Positions 1 through 7,109 of a stretch of 24,694 nt of DNA are shown here, piece by piece. Made by a program: the position numbers and the translations under genes. Every line of letters starts with the position of its first letter. The first letter of the stretch is position 1. Under the pieces are notes generated by a model that saw only the letters and a list, made by a program, of their open reading frames with translations, was not told where the DNA came from and did not search any database. Source of the stretch: DASRBA01 sp036559665 (GTDB taxonomy: Bacteria > Myxococcota > Myxococcia > Myxococcales > Myxococcaceae); NCBI GenBank assembly GCA_036559665.1, contig DATBSS010000475.1, positions 1 to 24,694 of the forward strand, given 5' to 3'.

Positions 1-107
1 TGGTCGTCCTCCTGTGGAAGGGCCGGGTGATCGGCGCCTGTTCGGGTCCACATTCAGCACGCGGCGTGCCGTCGCGCGCCCGCCTGACCGCCGGTGGTTG
101 GCGCCCA

Positions 108-130
108 ACCTGTCCGGAAATCCGGCAGGT
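108..130 (-). terminator. hairpin downstream of the sensor kinase gene
   Basis: Two nine-base arms (ACCTG+CCGG at 108-112 and 114-117; CCGG+CAGGT at 122-130) pair around an AAAT loop with one bulged base. The hairpin lies about 35 bases past the stop of the kinase at 165, so it could end that transcript. No T-run follows on either strand, so it may equally be a plain stem-loop. The rest of 1-164 shows no convincing gene. Confidence 0.3.
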
Positions 131-164
131 GCGGTGCCGGAACTCCGGACGTCGAGGCGCTCCG

Positions 165-1484
165 TCAGGCCGCGAGGGGGCTCTCCACCCCTTCGCGCGG
201 CAGCACCAGCGTCGCCGAACAGCCCCCGCCCTCCCGCGACGCCACGGCCAGCTCGCCGCCCTGCTGCAGCGCCATGGTCCGCGCGATGGTGAGTCCCAGC
301 CCGGAGCCCCGCGGTTTGGTCGTGGTGCCCGGCTGGAACAGGTGTGCGGCCACGTGGGGGTCGAGGCCCTTCCCGCGGTCGAGCACGGAGACCGCCAGCT
401 GGCCGGCATCCCGCGGCGTGATCTGGATCTCGATGGTCTCTCCGGGAGGGCTGGCGTCGATCGCGTTCTGGAGCAGGTTGACCATCACCTGCTTCACCTT
501 CCGGGGATCACAGCGGGCCAGGGCCCCCCCTTCCGGGGGCACCGCGACCTTGAGGGACTTCGCGCTCAGCATCCCTTCGTGCAGCCGGGCCACGCTGGCG
601 CAGATGCCGCCCAGGTCCACCTGTTTCTGCGACAGGGGGCTCAGCGGCCGGGAGAAGTTCAGCAGGTCCTCGACGGCGGCCTGCATGCGGTCCACCTCGC
701 CGCGCAGCACCTCCATGCGCTCGGCGTTCTTGCCGGACTGGTCCTTCGCCATCAACGCGGCCAGGCCCTTGATGCTGGCCATCGGGTTCTTCACCTCGTG
801 GGCCAGCTCGCCCAGCACCGACGCCAGGACCTGGCGCTGATCGGCGTAGAGGGCCAGCGTCTCCTCCCGCGCCTGGCTCACCTGCTGCAGCGCGTCCTGG
901 CTGGCGCGCCGCATCCGGAGGCTGACCAGCGTGCCCGCGACGAGGAACCCGGTCGCCAGGACGGCCGAGGTCACCGCGAAGCGGGTGGGGAACGCCGGCG
1001 CCGCGGGTCCGCCCAGGACGATCGGGAGGCCCAGCAGCCCGCGCACGTGGAGCATGGCCAGGACCCAGGTCCCCGAGATCAGCAGCGCGAGCAAGGGCAC
1101 CGCGGAGCGCATGGCGGGGTTCAAGGTCGAGACCACCATCAGCGTGGGGCACATCATCATGAACGGGCTGGCCAGCCCGCCGTTCGCCGCCCCCGCCACC
1201 AGGATGGTCACGCCGGCCGACAGGACGACCGGATAGGCGAGCCTGGGAGTGAACCGGTCCTGCTTCTCCGCGCGCAGCTGGAGCAGGCTGGTGGCGACGG
1301 TCAGGAGCATGCAGAAGAGCATCGCCGCCAGCCGCCACGATGCGGGCTCGACGAGCACCGGCGACAGGGCGACCGCGAAGATCGCCGTCTGGGCCACGAG
1401 CCGCACGCTCATGACGGACCTGATCATGTGAACGAAACTGTCCCGGTGGATCTCGTGGACCCGGGACGTGGAAACCCCATTCAC
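165..1484 (-). CDS. orphan membrane sensor histidine kinase
   Basis: A 439-residue two-component sensor kinase. The first ~195 residues are hydrophobic, with roughly six membrane segments between 28 and 190 and no sizeable extracellular domain, so it probably senses through the membrane itself. A HisKA domain follows, with H-box ELAHEVKNPMASIKG (phospho-acceptor His219). The ATPase domain has the N-box VMVNLLQNAIDA (Asn346/Asn350), the G1 box LDRGKGLD (Asp379) and the G2 box GSGLGLTIA. All catalytic boxes look intact. The GTG start is chosen because GGAGGT lies six bases upstream. It is the last gene of the minus-strand block, 46 bases after the DUF1295 gene. No response regulator is adjacent, so its partner is unknown. 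Confidence 0.93.
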   Translation of the reverse strand: MNGVSTSRVHEIHRDSFVHMIRSVMSVRLVAQTAIFAVALSPVLVEPASWRLAAMLFCMLLTVATSLLQLRAEKQDRFTPRLAYPVVLSAGVTILVAGAANGGLASPFMMMCPTLMVVSTLNPAMRSAVPLLALLISGTWVLAMLHVRGLLGLPIVLGGPAAPAFPTRFAVTSAVLATGFLVAGTLVSLRMRRASQDALQQVSQAREETLALYADQRQVLASVLGELAHEVKNPMASIKGLAALMAKDQSGKNAERMEVLRGEVDRMQAAVEDLLNFSRPLSPLSQKQVDLGGICASVARLHEGMLSAKSLKVAVPPEGGALARCDPRKVKQVMVNLLQNAIDASPPGETIEIQITPRDAGQLAVSVLDRGKGLDPHVAAHLFQPGTTTKPRGSGLGLTIARTMALQQGGELAVASREGGGCSATLVLPREGVESPLAA

Positions 1485-1488
1485 GCGG

Positions 1489-1502
1489 ACCTCCAGGGAG
1501 GT
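1489..1502 (-). promoter_or_regulatory. inverted repeat masking the kinase ribosome-binding site
   Basis: The plus strand reads ACCTCC-AG-GGAGGT, a perfect 6-bp inverted repeat. On the minus-strand mRNA its downstream arm is the strong GGAGGT Shine-Dalgarno of the kinase starting at 1484. Folding (five pairs with a CCTG loop) would hide that site. The repeat is seen directly; a regulatory role is inferred. Confidence 0.35.
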
Positions 1503-1530
1503 ATGGAAAGTGCCGAGCCTATCCCGCGGG

Positions 1531-2322
1531 TCACCGGGAGCGGCGGGCGTTCCGCCAGCGCGGGAAGAACGCGGGCGTCCGTTCGCAGTAGGCGGCGTAG
1601 CCCGGCTTCGTCGCGCGCAGGTGGGCGTCGAGCATGGTGACGCCGGACACCCGGAGCAGCAGGAACATCATCAGGGCTGGCCCGGCGAGCGCGATCCACC
1701 CGTAGGGAGCCCCCAGCGCGAAGCAGCCGAACCCCCACCACAGCACCGCCTCGCCGAAGTAGTTCGGGTGCCGCGTGAGGGCCCACAGCCCCCGGTCCAT
1801 CACCTGGCCGCGCGTGCCCGGGTCGTCGCGGAAGCGCTGGAGCTGCGCGTCCGCGATCGCTTCGAAGGCGAAGCCGGCCGCGAACAGTGCGACTCCCACC
1901 GCGTCCGTCCACGCGAGCGGGGCGTCCGGCGTCGCGGAGGCGGCGACCTGGAGCGGGGCGGACACCAGCAGCGCGAGCGCGCCCTGCAGGAGGAAGACCT
2001 GGAAGAACGAGAACCACCAGTACCGGTCCCGCCCGAAGCGCTCGCGGAAGGCGGCGTAGCGCGGGTCCTCCGGCTTGCCCAGGCTCCGCCGGAGCAGGTG
2101 CGCCCAGAGCCGGATCGCCCACGCCGCGACCAGCGCCAGCAGCACCCCCTTCTTGAGGCCGAAGCCGGTCGACCGCACCGTGTTGGCGGTGATGGAGAGG
2201 AACAGGATCGACCACCACGGGTCGACGATGCTCGCGTCGCGGAGGCGGACGCTGGCCACCCACAGCGCGGACGCGATCGCCAGGACGATCGCCGCGTTCG
2301 CGCCGATGATGGAGAGGGTCAC
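1531..2322 (-). CDS. DUF1295 / COG3752 steroid-5-alpha-reductase-like membrane protein
   Basis: A 263-residue polytopic membrane protein of the DUF1295 (COG3752) family, distantly related to steroid 5-alpha-reductases and isoprenylcysteine methyltransferases. Family signatures are the early RLRDASIVDPWW, the FFQVFLLQG segment, RGLWALTRHPNYFGE (the nucleotide/cofactor-binding region of this fold), LLLRVSGVTMLD, and a C-terminal PGYAAYCERTPAFFP. It probably acts on a lipid in the inner membrane; the exact substrate is unknown for the family. The GTG start overlaps the stop of the upstream acyltransferase (GTGA), so the two are translationally coupled. Longer versions of this reading frame run into the acyltransferase gene and are not real. 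In other proteobacteria, DUF1295 genes often lie beside photolyase and lipid-modifying genes, which fits the photolyase stub two genes upstream. Confidence 0.85.
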   Translation of the reverse strand: MTLSIIGANAAIVLAIASALWVASVRLRDASIVDPWWSILFLSITANTVRSTGFGLKKGVLLALVAAWAIRLWAHLLRRSLGKPEDPRYAAFRERFGRDRYWWFSFFQVFLLQGALALLVSAPLQVAASATPDAPLAWTDAVGVALFAAGFAFEAIADAQLQRFRDDPGTRGQVMDRGLWALTRHPNYFGEAVLWWGFGCFALGAPYGWIALAGPALMMFLLLRVSGVTMLDAHLRATKPGYAAYCERTPAFFPRWRNARRSR

Positions 2323-3356
2323 GGCACCGCCTCGGCGCTGGGCTGGAGCTGGGCGGCGACCCAGGTGTCGAGCTCGGCCCACCGGTCGAAGAGCCAGCCC
2401 TCGCGGTCCTCCCGGGGGATCTCCCGGGGGGAGAACCGGCGGATCCGCACGCGCACGGTCCGGCCGATCAGCCCACCCCTCCAGAGTGAGCCGAGGCTTT
2501 CGGCGCCCTCGAACCCGGTGTGCTCGACGAAGGCGACGTCGACGTCGCCCGCGCGGTCGAGCAACGCGAGCGGCCCGCCGAGCCTGGGCGGCAGCACGTG
2601 CCGGAACAGTGCGGCCTTCGCGGCGAGCGCATGCTGCCCGCGCTCCTCCAGGGCGGCGACGGCGCGCGCGCGCTTCGGCTCGGAGAAGCGGGTCCCCTCG
2701 GGGTAGATGAGGACAGCGGATGCCTCGTCGAGCCCCTCGGCCAGGCTCGACACCGCGCGGACCTCGTCCGCTCCCCGCTTCGTGCCGCGCGAGACGAAGG
2801 CGTTGGGCAGGCGCCGGCCGACGAGGTCGAGGCACGGGTCCCAGAGGAGCTCTCGCTTCAGCACGTACCGGAGGAGCAGCCGGTTGGGGTTCGCGACGAC
2901 CGCCGCCGTCAGCACCGTGTCCGCGGTGCTCGTGTGGCGGACGAAGAAGAGGCAGGGGCCACGCCGCGCCAACTCCAGCCCCTCCGCGGCCACCTTCATG
3001 GAGAAGACGCGCACCGCGCCGAAGAAGAGCGCGCCCGTCCACCAGCGCTGGATGGCGGCGTTGGTGGCCAGGTAGCGCCTCGCCCCGATCCACCGGCCGC
3101 CGAAGGTGACCAACCCGATCCCCAGGGCGCACGCGATGCCGGCGACCTCGCAGGCCAGGTAGATCGCGAACATGAGCACGGTCCGCGACCGGGCCAACCG
3201 GTTCGCGCGGTCCAGGGCGACATCGGCGGCCAGGGCGAGCGCGAGCCAGGCGGGCAGTCCCGCCCAGTACACGGCGGCGGCCGCCAGGTACCCTGGGATG
3301 GTGAGCGCGCGGCGGCCCCACACCGGCAGCCAGGGCTCGGGTGCCGCGGCGCTCAC
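2319..3356 (-). CDS. 1-acylglycerol-3-phosphate-type membrane acyltransferase
   Basis: A 345-residue PlsC-like acyltransferase. Hydrophobic segments at about 21-47 and 60-85 anchor it in the membrane. The catalytic motif H-x4-D is present as RHTSTAD (His141, Asp146), and the phosphate/glycerol-binding motif appears as LIYPEGTRFS (about 217-226). It should transfer a fatty acyl chain to a lysophospholipid-like acceptor; the C-terminal ~100 residues are less typical, so the acceptor could be unusual. The GTG start overlaps the stop of the photolyase fragment (GTGA), and its own stop overlaps the next start in the same way, so the three reading frames form one coupled string. A longer upstream extension in this frame is only the shadow of the photolyase sequence. 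Confidence 0.87.
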   Translation of the reverse strand: MSAAAPEPWLPVWGRRALTIPGYLAAAAVYWAGLPAWLALALAADVALDRANRLARSRTVLMFAIYLACEVAGIACALGIGLVTFGGRWIGARRYLATNAAIQRWWTGALFFGAVRVFSMKVAAEGLELARRGPCLFFVRHTSTADTVLTAAVVANPNRLLLRYVLKRELLWDPCLDLVGRRLPNAFVSRGTKRGADEVRAVSSLAEGLDEASAVLIYPEGTRFSEPKRARAVAALEERGQHALAAKAALFRHVLPPRLGGPLALLDRAGDVDVAFVEHTGFEGAESLGSLWRGGLIGRTVRVRIRRFSPREIPREDREGWLFDRWAELDTWVAAQLQPSAEAVP

Positions 3357-3709
3357 GGCCGGACCCCGCGCTTGGCCCGCCGCAAGTGCGCCTTCGCTAC
3401 CGCGAGGAAGCGGCGGCGCGCCGCCTGGTGCTCCACGATGGGGGGGCGGGGGTACTCCCGTCCCAGCCGCACGCCCGCCTCGCGCAGCACGGCCTCCGGC
3501 GCTTCCCACGGCCGTTGGATGAACCGGGCCGGCATCCTCGCCAGCTCCGGCACCCATCTCCGCACGTAGTCGCCGTCCGGGTCGAACCTCTCGCCCTGGG
3601 TGACTGGGTTGAAGATCCGGAAGCACGGCTGGGCGTCGCAGCCGCCGCCCGCGGACCACTGCCAGCCCGCGTCGTTCTGCGCCCAGTCCCCGTCAGTCAG
3701 CCATTTCAT
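3353..3709 (-). pseudogene. deoxyribodipyrimidine photolyase, C-terminal remnant
   Basis: The 118 readable residues match only the extreme C-terminal part of the FAD-binding domain of class I photolyases, a family of roughly 450-500 residues. They include DGDWAQNDAGWQW, FRIFNPVTQGERFDPDG and YVRRWVPEL. The antenna domain and most of the catalytic domain are missing, and no frame in the upstream 239 bases continues the match. The ATG at 3709 is an internal methionine of the ancestral protein and has no visible Shine-Dalgarno. One position usually aromatic (PYFRIFNP) is Cys here. It cannot be an active light-dependent repair enzyme. It still overlaps the acyltransferase start, showing that photolyase was once the first gene of this operon. 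Confidence 0.82.
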
Positions 3710-3948
3710 GGAGTGCGCTTCGCCGCGACGGTAGTCGTCCTCCCGCTCACCTTCGCGCCATCTCCTCTCGAACCAAGCACATCGGCCAATAGCAGCCTAC
3801 GGCCCATCATGCGCCGCAGCGCGTCGAAGGGTCGTAGCGGTCTCCGGACGGGGCCACCGATGAGTTTCGGGGGGGTCGCTCGTCTCATCCAGAGAGGCGC
3901 CCACCCATATTCTGGCGGCCCTACGGCCCCCAGCGGAGACTCCCTGGC
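3710..3948. other. intergenic scar between photolyase stub and MAPEG gene
   Basis: These 239 bases hold no convincing gene on either strand and look richer in A and T than the genes around them. No terminal inverted repeats, target-site duplication or transposase fragment is visible. The right end carries the promoter-like and ribosome-binding sequences of the MAPEG gene. The left boundary is where homology to photolyase stops abruptly. Confidence 0.6.
3908..3913 (+). promoter_or_regulatory. possible -10 element for the MAPEG/dapF operon
   Basis: TATTCT matches the sigma-70 -10 consensus at five of six positions and lies about 35 bases before the MAPEG ATG, with GGAG at 3935-3938 as ribosome-binding site. 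No clear -35 box is seen, so this is tentative. Confidence 0.35.
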
Positions 3949-4383
3949 ATGAGCTCATTCACTTCGATCCCTGGCTTCTCGGTCTTTGCGGTCTCCATCC
4001 TGGTCCTGGTCCTGAAGGTGTTCGCGGTCACGCTCACCACGCCGGTGGTCCGGGCGAAGGCGAAGGTCAAGGTCAACCCGGAGGACTCCGGGGGAGAGCT
4101 GGCGGCGGTGGAACCGGACGCCGTGGCCCGCATGCAGCGCGTGGTCCGCAACGATCTCGAGAACATTCCCCTGTTCTGCGCCGTCGGCGCGGTTGCGGTG
4201 CTGGCCGGCGCTGGAGGATGGCTGCTCATCGGATGCAGCGCGGCCTTCGTGGTCGCCCGGTTGCTGCACACCGCGTTCTACCTGGGGAAGCAGAGCGCGC
4301 CCCGGACGGCGTCCTACGCGGTGGGCGTCTTGTCCACCCTGGTGCTCGCCTTCGGGGCCGTCGTCCCGCTGCTCGGGCGCTGA
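3949..4383 (+). CDS. MAPEG family membrane protein (microsomal GST-like)
   Basis: A 144-residue protein with four hydrophobic segments (about 9-30, 74-90, 91-106, 122-141), the usual size and topology of MAPEG proteins. The diagnostic stretch RMQRVVRNDLENIP (61-74) matches the glutathione-binding motif of MGST1 and prostaglandin E synthase 1, and RLLHTAFYLGKQSAPR (104-119) matches the second conserved loop. It therefore likely conjugates or reduces hydrophobic electrophiles or lipid peroxides with glutathione (or another thiol) in the inner membrane. GGAG ten bases before the ATG supports the start. It is the first gene of a plus-strand run, 36 bases before dapF. The thiol co-substrate cannot be read from the sequence. 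Confidence 0.88.
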   Translation: MSSFTSIPGFSVFAVSILVLVLKVFAVTLTTPVVRAKAKVKVNPEDSGGELAAVEPDAVARMQRVVRNDLENIPLFCAVGAVAVLAGAGGWLLIGCSAAFVVARLLHTAFYLGKQSAPRTASYAVGVLSTLVLAFGAVVPLLGR

Positions 4384-4399
4384 CGGCCGCGTCCCCTGC

Positions 4400-4411
4400 C
4401 GGGGGCCCCCG
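4400..4411. repeat. 12-bp GC palindrome before dapF
   Basis: CGGGGGCCCCCG is a perfect palindrome in the 36-base MAPEG-dapF gap, nine bases before the dapF ATG. There is no T-run. It could pair in the mRNA and affect dapF translation, which also lacks a visible Shine-Dalgarno; this is speculative. Confidence 0.3.
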
Positions 4412-4419
4412 CCGGTGCT

Positions 4420-5262
4420 ATGAACGAACCACCGATGGGGGAGCGGCTGCACAAGTACCAGGGGCTCGGCAACGACTTCGTCGTGCTGGATCGCCGGCAG
4501 ACGGGCCGGGACATCGGCCCGGCGGAGTCGGTCCGCCTCTGCGATCGCCGGCTGGGCGTGGGCGCGGACGGGGTGCTGGTCCTGCTCCCCTCGCCGGGCG
4601 CGGCGGCGCGGATGGTGGTGCACAACGCGGACGGCTCCATCGCCGAGATGTGCGGCAACGGCATCCGCTGCGCCGTGAAGTACCTGCTGGACACCGCGCA
4701 GGAGCGCCCTCGGTCGGTGGACGTGGACACCGGCGCGGGCCGCCTCCGCTGCGACGTCACCTATGGCTCGGATGGTCGCGTGTCCCTGGTAGAGGTCTCC
4801 ATGGGCCCGGCCCGCCTCCAGGCGCCCAACCTCCCGGGCCCGTCCCCGTTCATCCAGGCCGAACTGCCGGGCGCGCCGGGCGTTCGCGGCACCGCGATCA
4901 GCATGGGCAACCCGCACCTGGTGCTCTTCGGGCAGCCCCTCACGGAGGCGACCCGCCTCGGCCCGAAGCTGGAGACCCACCCGCTCTTCCCGGAGCGCAC
5001 CAACGTGGAATTCGTGGAGCTCGTCTCCCCCCGCGAGGTGCGCATCGTGGTCTGGGAGCGGGGCGTGGGGCTCACCCAGGCGTGCGGCACCGGGGCGTGC
5101 GCGACGGCGGCAGCGGGGGTGATGGAGCGGCGGCTCCCGGCGGGCGAGTGGATCACCGCGCACCTGCCGGGCGGCCAACTCCAGATCTGCGTGGCGGAGG
5201 ACCTCTCCGACGTGCGGATGCGCGGCCCGGCGACCCTCGTCTTCTGGGCCGAGACGCCCTGA
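4420..5262 (+). CDS. dapF: diaminopimelate epimerase
   Basis: The 280-residue protein matches DapF along its full length. It converts LL- to meso-diaminopimelate, needed for lysine and peptidoglycan. The two catalytic cysteines are present in their standard contexts: EMCGNGIRC (Cys78) and ACGTGACA (Cys222). Other family marks are KYQGLGNDF near the start, MGNPH (162-166) and VWERGVG (211-217). It acts in the cytoplasm without cofactor. The start could be the ATG at 4420 or the Met six codons in (4435); neither has a clear Shine-Dalgarno. Its TGA overlaps the ATG of the following signalling gene by one base, so translation is coupled. Other lysine genes are absent from the window. Confidence 0.97.
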   Translation: MNEPPMGERLHKYQGLGNDFVVLDRRQTGRDIGPAESVRLCDRRLGVGADGVLVLLPSPGAAARMVVHNADGSIAEMCGNGIRCAVKYLLDTAQERPRSVDVDTGAGRLRCDVTYGSDGRVSLVEVSMGPARLQAPNLPGPSPFIQAELPGAPGVRGTAISMGNPHLVLFGQPLTEATRLGPKLETHPLFPERTNVEFVELVSPREVRIVVWERGVGLTQACGTGACATAAAGVMERRLPAGEWITAHLPGGQLQICVAEDLSDVRMRGPATLVFWAETP

Positions 5263-7106
5263 TGCCCTCCTCGGTCCTCCTGGTCACCCCCGACGAGTCG
5301 GAGCGGGACCGCCTCCTCGCTTATCTGGAGTCGCGCGGCCAGGACGTGGTGCACGCGGCGGACGCGGAGCTGGCGCTGGAGCTGGCCCGCGGGCGCGCCT
5401 TCGACGTGGTGGTGGCGGCGCTGGCGCTCCAGCCGTTCGACGGGCTGACGCTGGTCTCGCGGTTGAGGGACCGCCGCAAGGAGCAGGAGCTGGTGCTGCT
5501 GGTGGACCGCGCGGAGACGCGGGCGCGGGCGCTGGATGCGGGGTTGACGGACTGCCTGGTGCGCCCGGTGGAGGAGGGGGAGCTGGAGATGTCCGTGCAG
5601 CGCTGCCTGGAGCGCTCCCAGCTCCGCTCCGAGCAGCGGCGCCTCTCCGAGGAGAACCTGGCCTTCGCGCGCCACCACAACGTCTACGAGCGCTGCCTCC
5701 AGCTCCTCTCCAACATCGACCTGGAGTGGTTGCAGGAAAGGCTGGTGCAGGACCTCTCCTCCGCCTCCGACGCGCAGAGCGCGGCGCTGTGGGTGATGGA
5801 CGACCGGGGCGAGCTGAGGCTGCGCTCCTACCGCGGGCTGCTGGACAAGCACGCGCTGGGGGACCGCCTGGCGGTGACGCCGGACCTGGCGGCGCAGCTG
5901 CAGACCGGCGCCACCTGGCTCAGCGGCGAGGGCCGGAAGCAGGTCCTCAGCGTCCCGCTCGCGGCGCAGGGCGAGCCCACCGGCTACGCGCAGCTCTGGG
6001 ACCCGCTGGCGGGCGCCTTCCTCCCGGAGCACCAGCAGGCGGCGCGGCTGCTGGCGGACTTCGCCGCGGTGGGCCTGAAGAACGGGCGGAAGTTCCTGAC
6101 GCTCCAGCGGCTGGGCCTGCGCGATCCGGAGACCGCGGCGTACAACCTCTCGTACTTCACCGACTACGCCAGCAAGGAGATCTACAAGGCGCGCCGCTAC
6201 GGCCGGACCTTCTCGCTGATCATCTTCTCCCTCGACCAGCTCCAGCAGATCCGCCTGCGCCACGGGGTGGAGGACGCGCGGAAGGCGACGCGCGGGGTGA
6301 TCCGCGCGCTGGCGAAGATCATCCGGGACTCGGACATCGTGGCCAAGGCGTCGGAGCACGAGTTCTACCTGCTGCTCCCGGAGACGGACTTCTTCGGAGC
6401 CAGCATGTTCCTCCGGCGCGCCGCCGTCGCGGTGCGCGAGGAGCCGGAGGCGCACGAGGTGGAGGCCAAGATGAGCATCGGCCTGGTCTCCGGCGCCTCC
6501 ACCTTCCCCAAGGACGGGGAGGACTTCGACGAGCTGGTGCACCGTTGCCGGGCGCGCGCGGACGAGCGGCGGGCGTCGTTGCAGCGGACGCTCCAGCTGG
6601 ACGCGCTGTCGTTCTGGGACCAGGTGGAGGTGCTGCTGGGGACGCCGTCGTCGCCGAAGCTGCCGGCGGACGACCGCGCCGCGCCCTCCCGCCGCGGCAA
6701 GGTCTCCGAGGCGCTGTTCCAGGAGCTGCAGATCGAGATCGCCCGCGAGCTCTTGCGCGATCCGCTCTCGCGCGGGCTGGTCTACGTGGGCGGCCCGGAG
6801 ATCCGGACGGACCTGCCCATCGTGCAGGGGCTGGAGGGCGCGCCGGCGGAGCTGGGCTCGCGGGTGTACGCGCTGGGCCGGCGGTCCGACCTGGAGTCGC
6901 ACCCCACGCTCACCCCGGTGTTCCTGGAGGGCGACGAGCGGCTGGCCCGGCACGAGTTCGTGCTCTGGCTCTCCGAGAACGCGGCGTACGCGCTGGTCCA
7001 GCGGCCCGGGCACGGCGCCACCTGGGGCTTCCACACCTCGGACACCGCCGTGGTGGACCACCTCATCGGCAAGCTCCAGTCGGAGTACGACCTCCAGCCC
7101 TACTAG
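5262..7106 (+). CDS. receiver-GAF-GGDEF protein with degenerate active sites
   Basis: A 614-residue cytoplasmic signalling protein. Residues 3-118 form a CheY-like receiver, but the phospho-acceptor position is Ala53 (in FDVVVAALALQPFDG) and the conserved Lys is Arg101, so ordinary phosphorylation is unlikely. A GAF-like ligand domain spans about 150-275. A diguanylate-cyclase fold follows (about 290-440: YNLSYFTDYASKEIYKARRYGRTFSLIIFSLD is recognisable in parts). The GGDEF signature is replaced by SEHEF (364-368), so c-di-GMP synthesis is improbable. The last ~150 residues form a domain I do not recognise. It may act as a binding scaffold or a nucleotide sensor. The gene overlaps dapF by one base and is followed three bases later by another receiver protein. 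Confidence 0.85.
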   Translation: MPSSVLLVTPDESERDRLLAYLESRGQDVVHAADAELALELARGRAFDVVVAALALQPFDGLTLVSRLRDRRKEQELVLLVDRAETRARALDAGLTDCLVRPVEEGELEMSVQRCLERSQLRSEQRRLSEENLAFARHHNVYERCLQLLSNIDLEWLQERLVQDLSSASDAQSAALWVMDDRGELRLRSYRGLLDKHALGDRLAVTPDLAAQLQTGATWLSGEGRKQVLSVPLAAQGEPTGYAQLWDPLAGAFLPEHQQAARLLADFAAVGLKNGRKFLTLQRLGLRDPETAAYNLSYFTDYASKEIYKARRYGRTFSLIIFSLDQLQQIRLRHGVEDARKATRGVIRALAKIIRDSDIVAKASEHEFYLLLPETDFFGASMFLRRAAVAVREEPEAHEVEAKMSIGLVSGASTFPKDGEDFDELVHRCRARADERRASLQRTLQLDALSFWDQVEVLLGTPSSPKLPADDRAAPSRRGKVSEALFQELQIEIARELLRDPLSRGLVYVGGPEIRTDLPIVQGLEGAPAELGSRVYALGRRSDLESHPTLTPVFLEGDERLARHEFVLWLSENAAYALVQRPGHGATWGFHTSDTAVVDHLIGKLQSEYDLQPY

Positions 7107-7109
7107 CGC

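Noticed and set aside
3706..3888. 60-codon minus-strand frame preceding the photolyase stub
   Set aside because: No similarity to the missing photolyase sequence, no Shine-Dalgarno, atypical composition.
3710..3948. insertion-sequence remnant
   Set aside because: No terminal inverted repeats, target duplication or transposase motif could be found.
4218..7106. 962-codon frame suggesting a fusion upstream of the GGDEF protein
   Set aside because: The first ~350 codons are a shifted-frame reading of MAPEG and dapF; the real start is the ATG at 5262 overlapping the dapF stop.
5262..7106. active diguanylate cyclase
   Set aside because: The signature is SEHEF in place of GGDEF, so catalytic activity is not supported.
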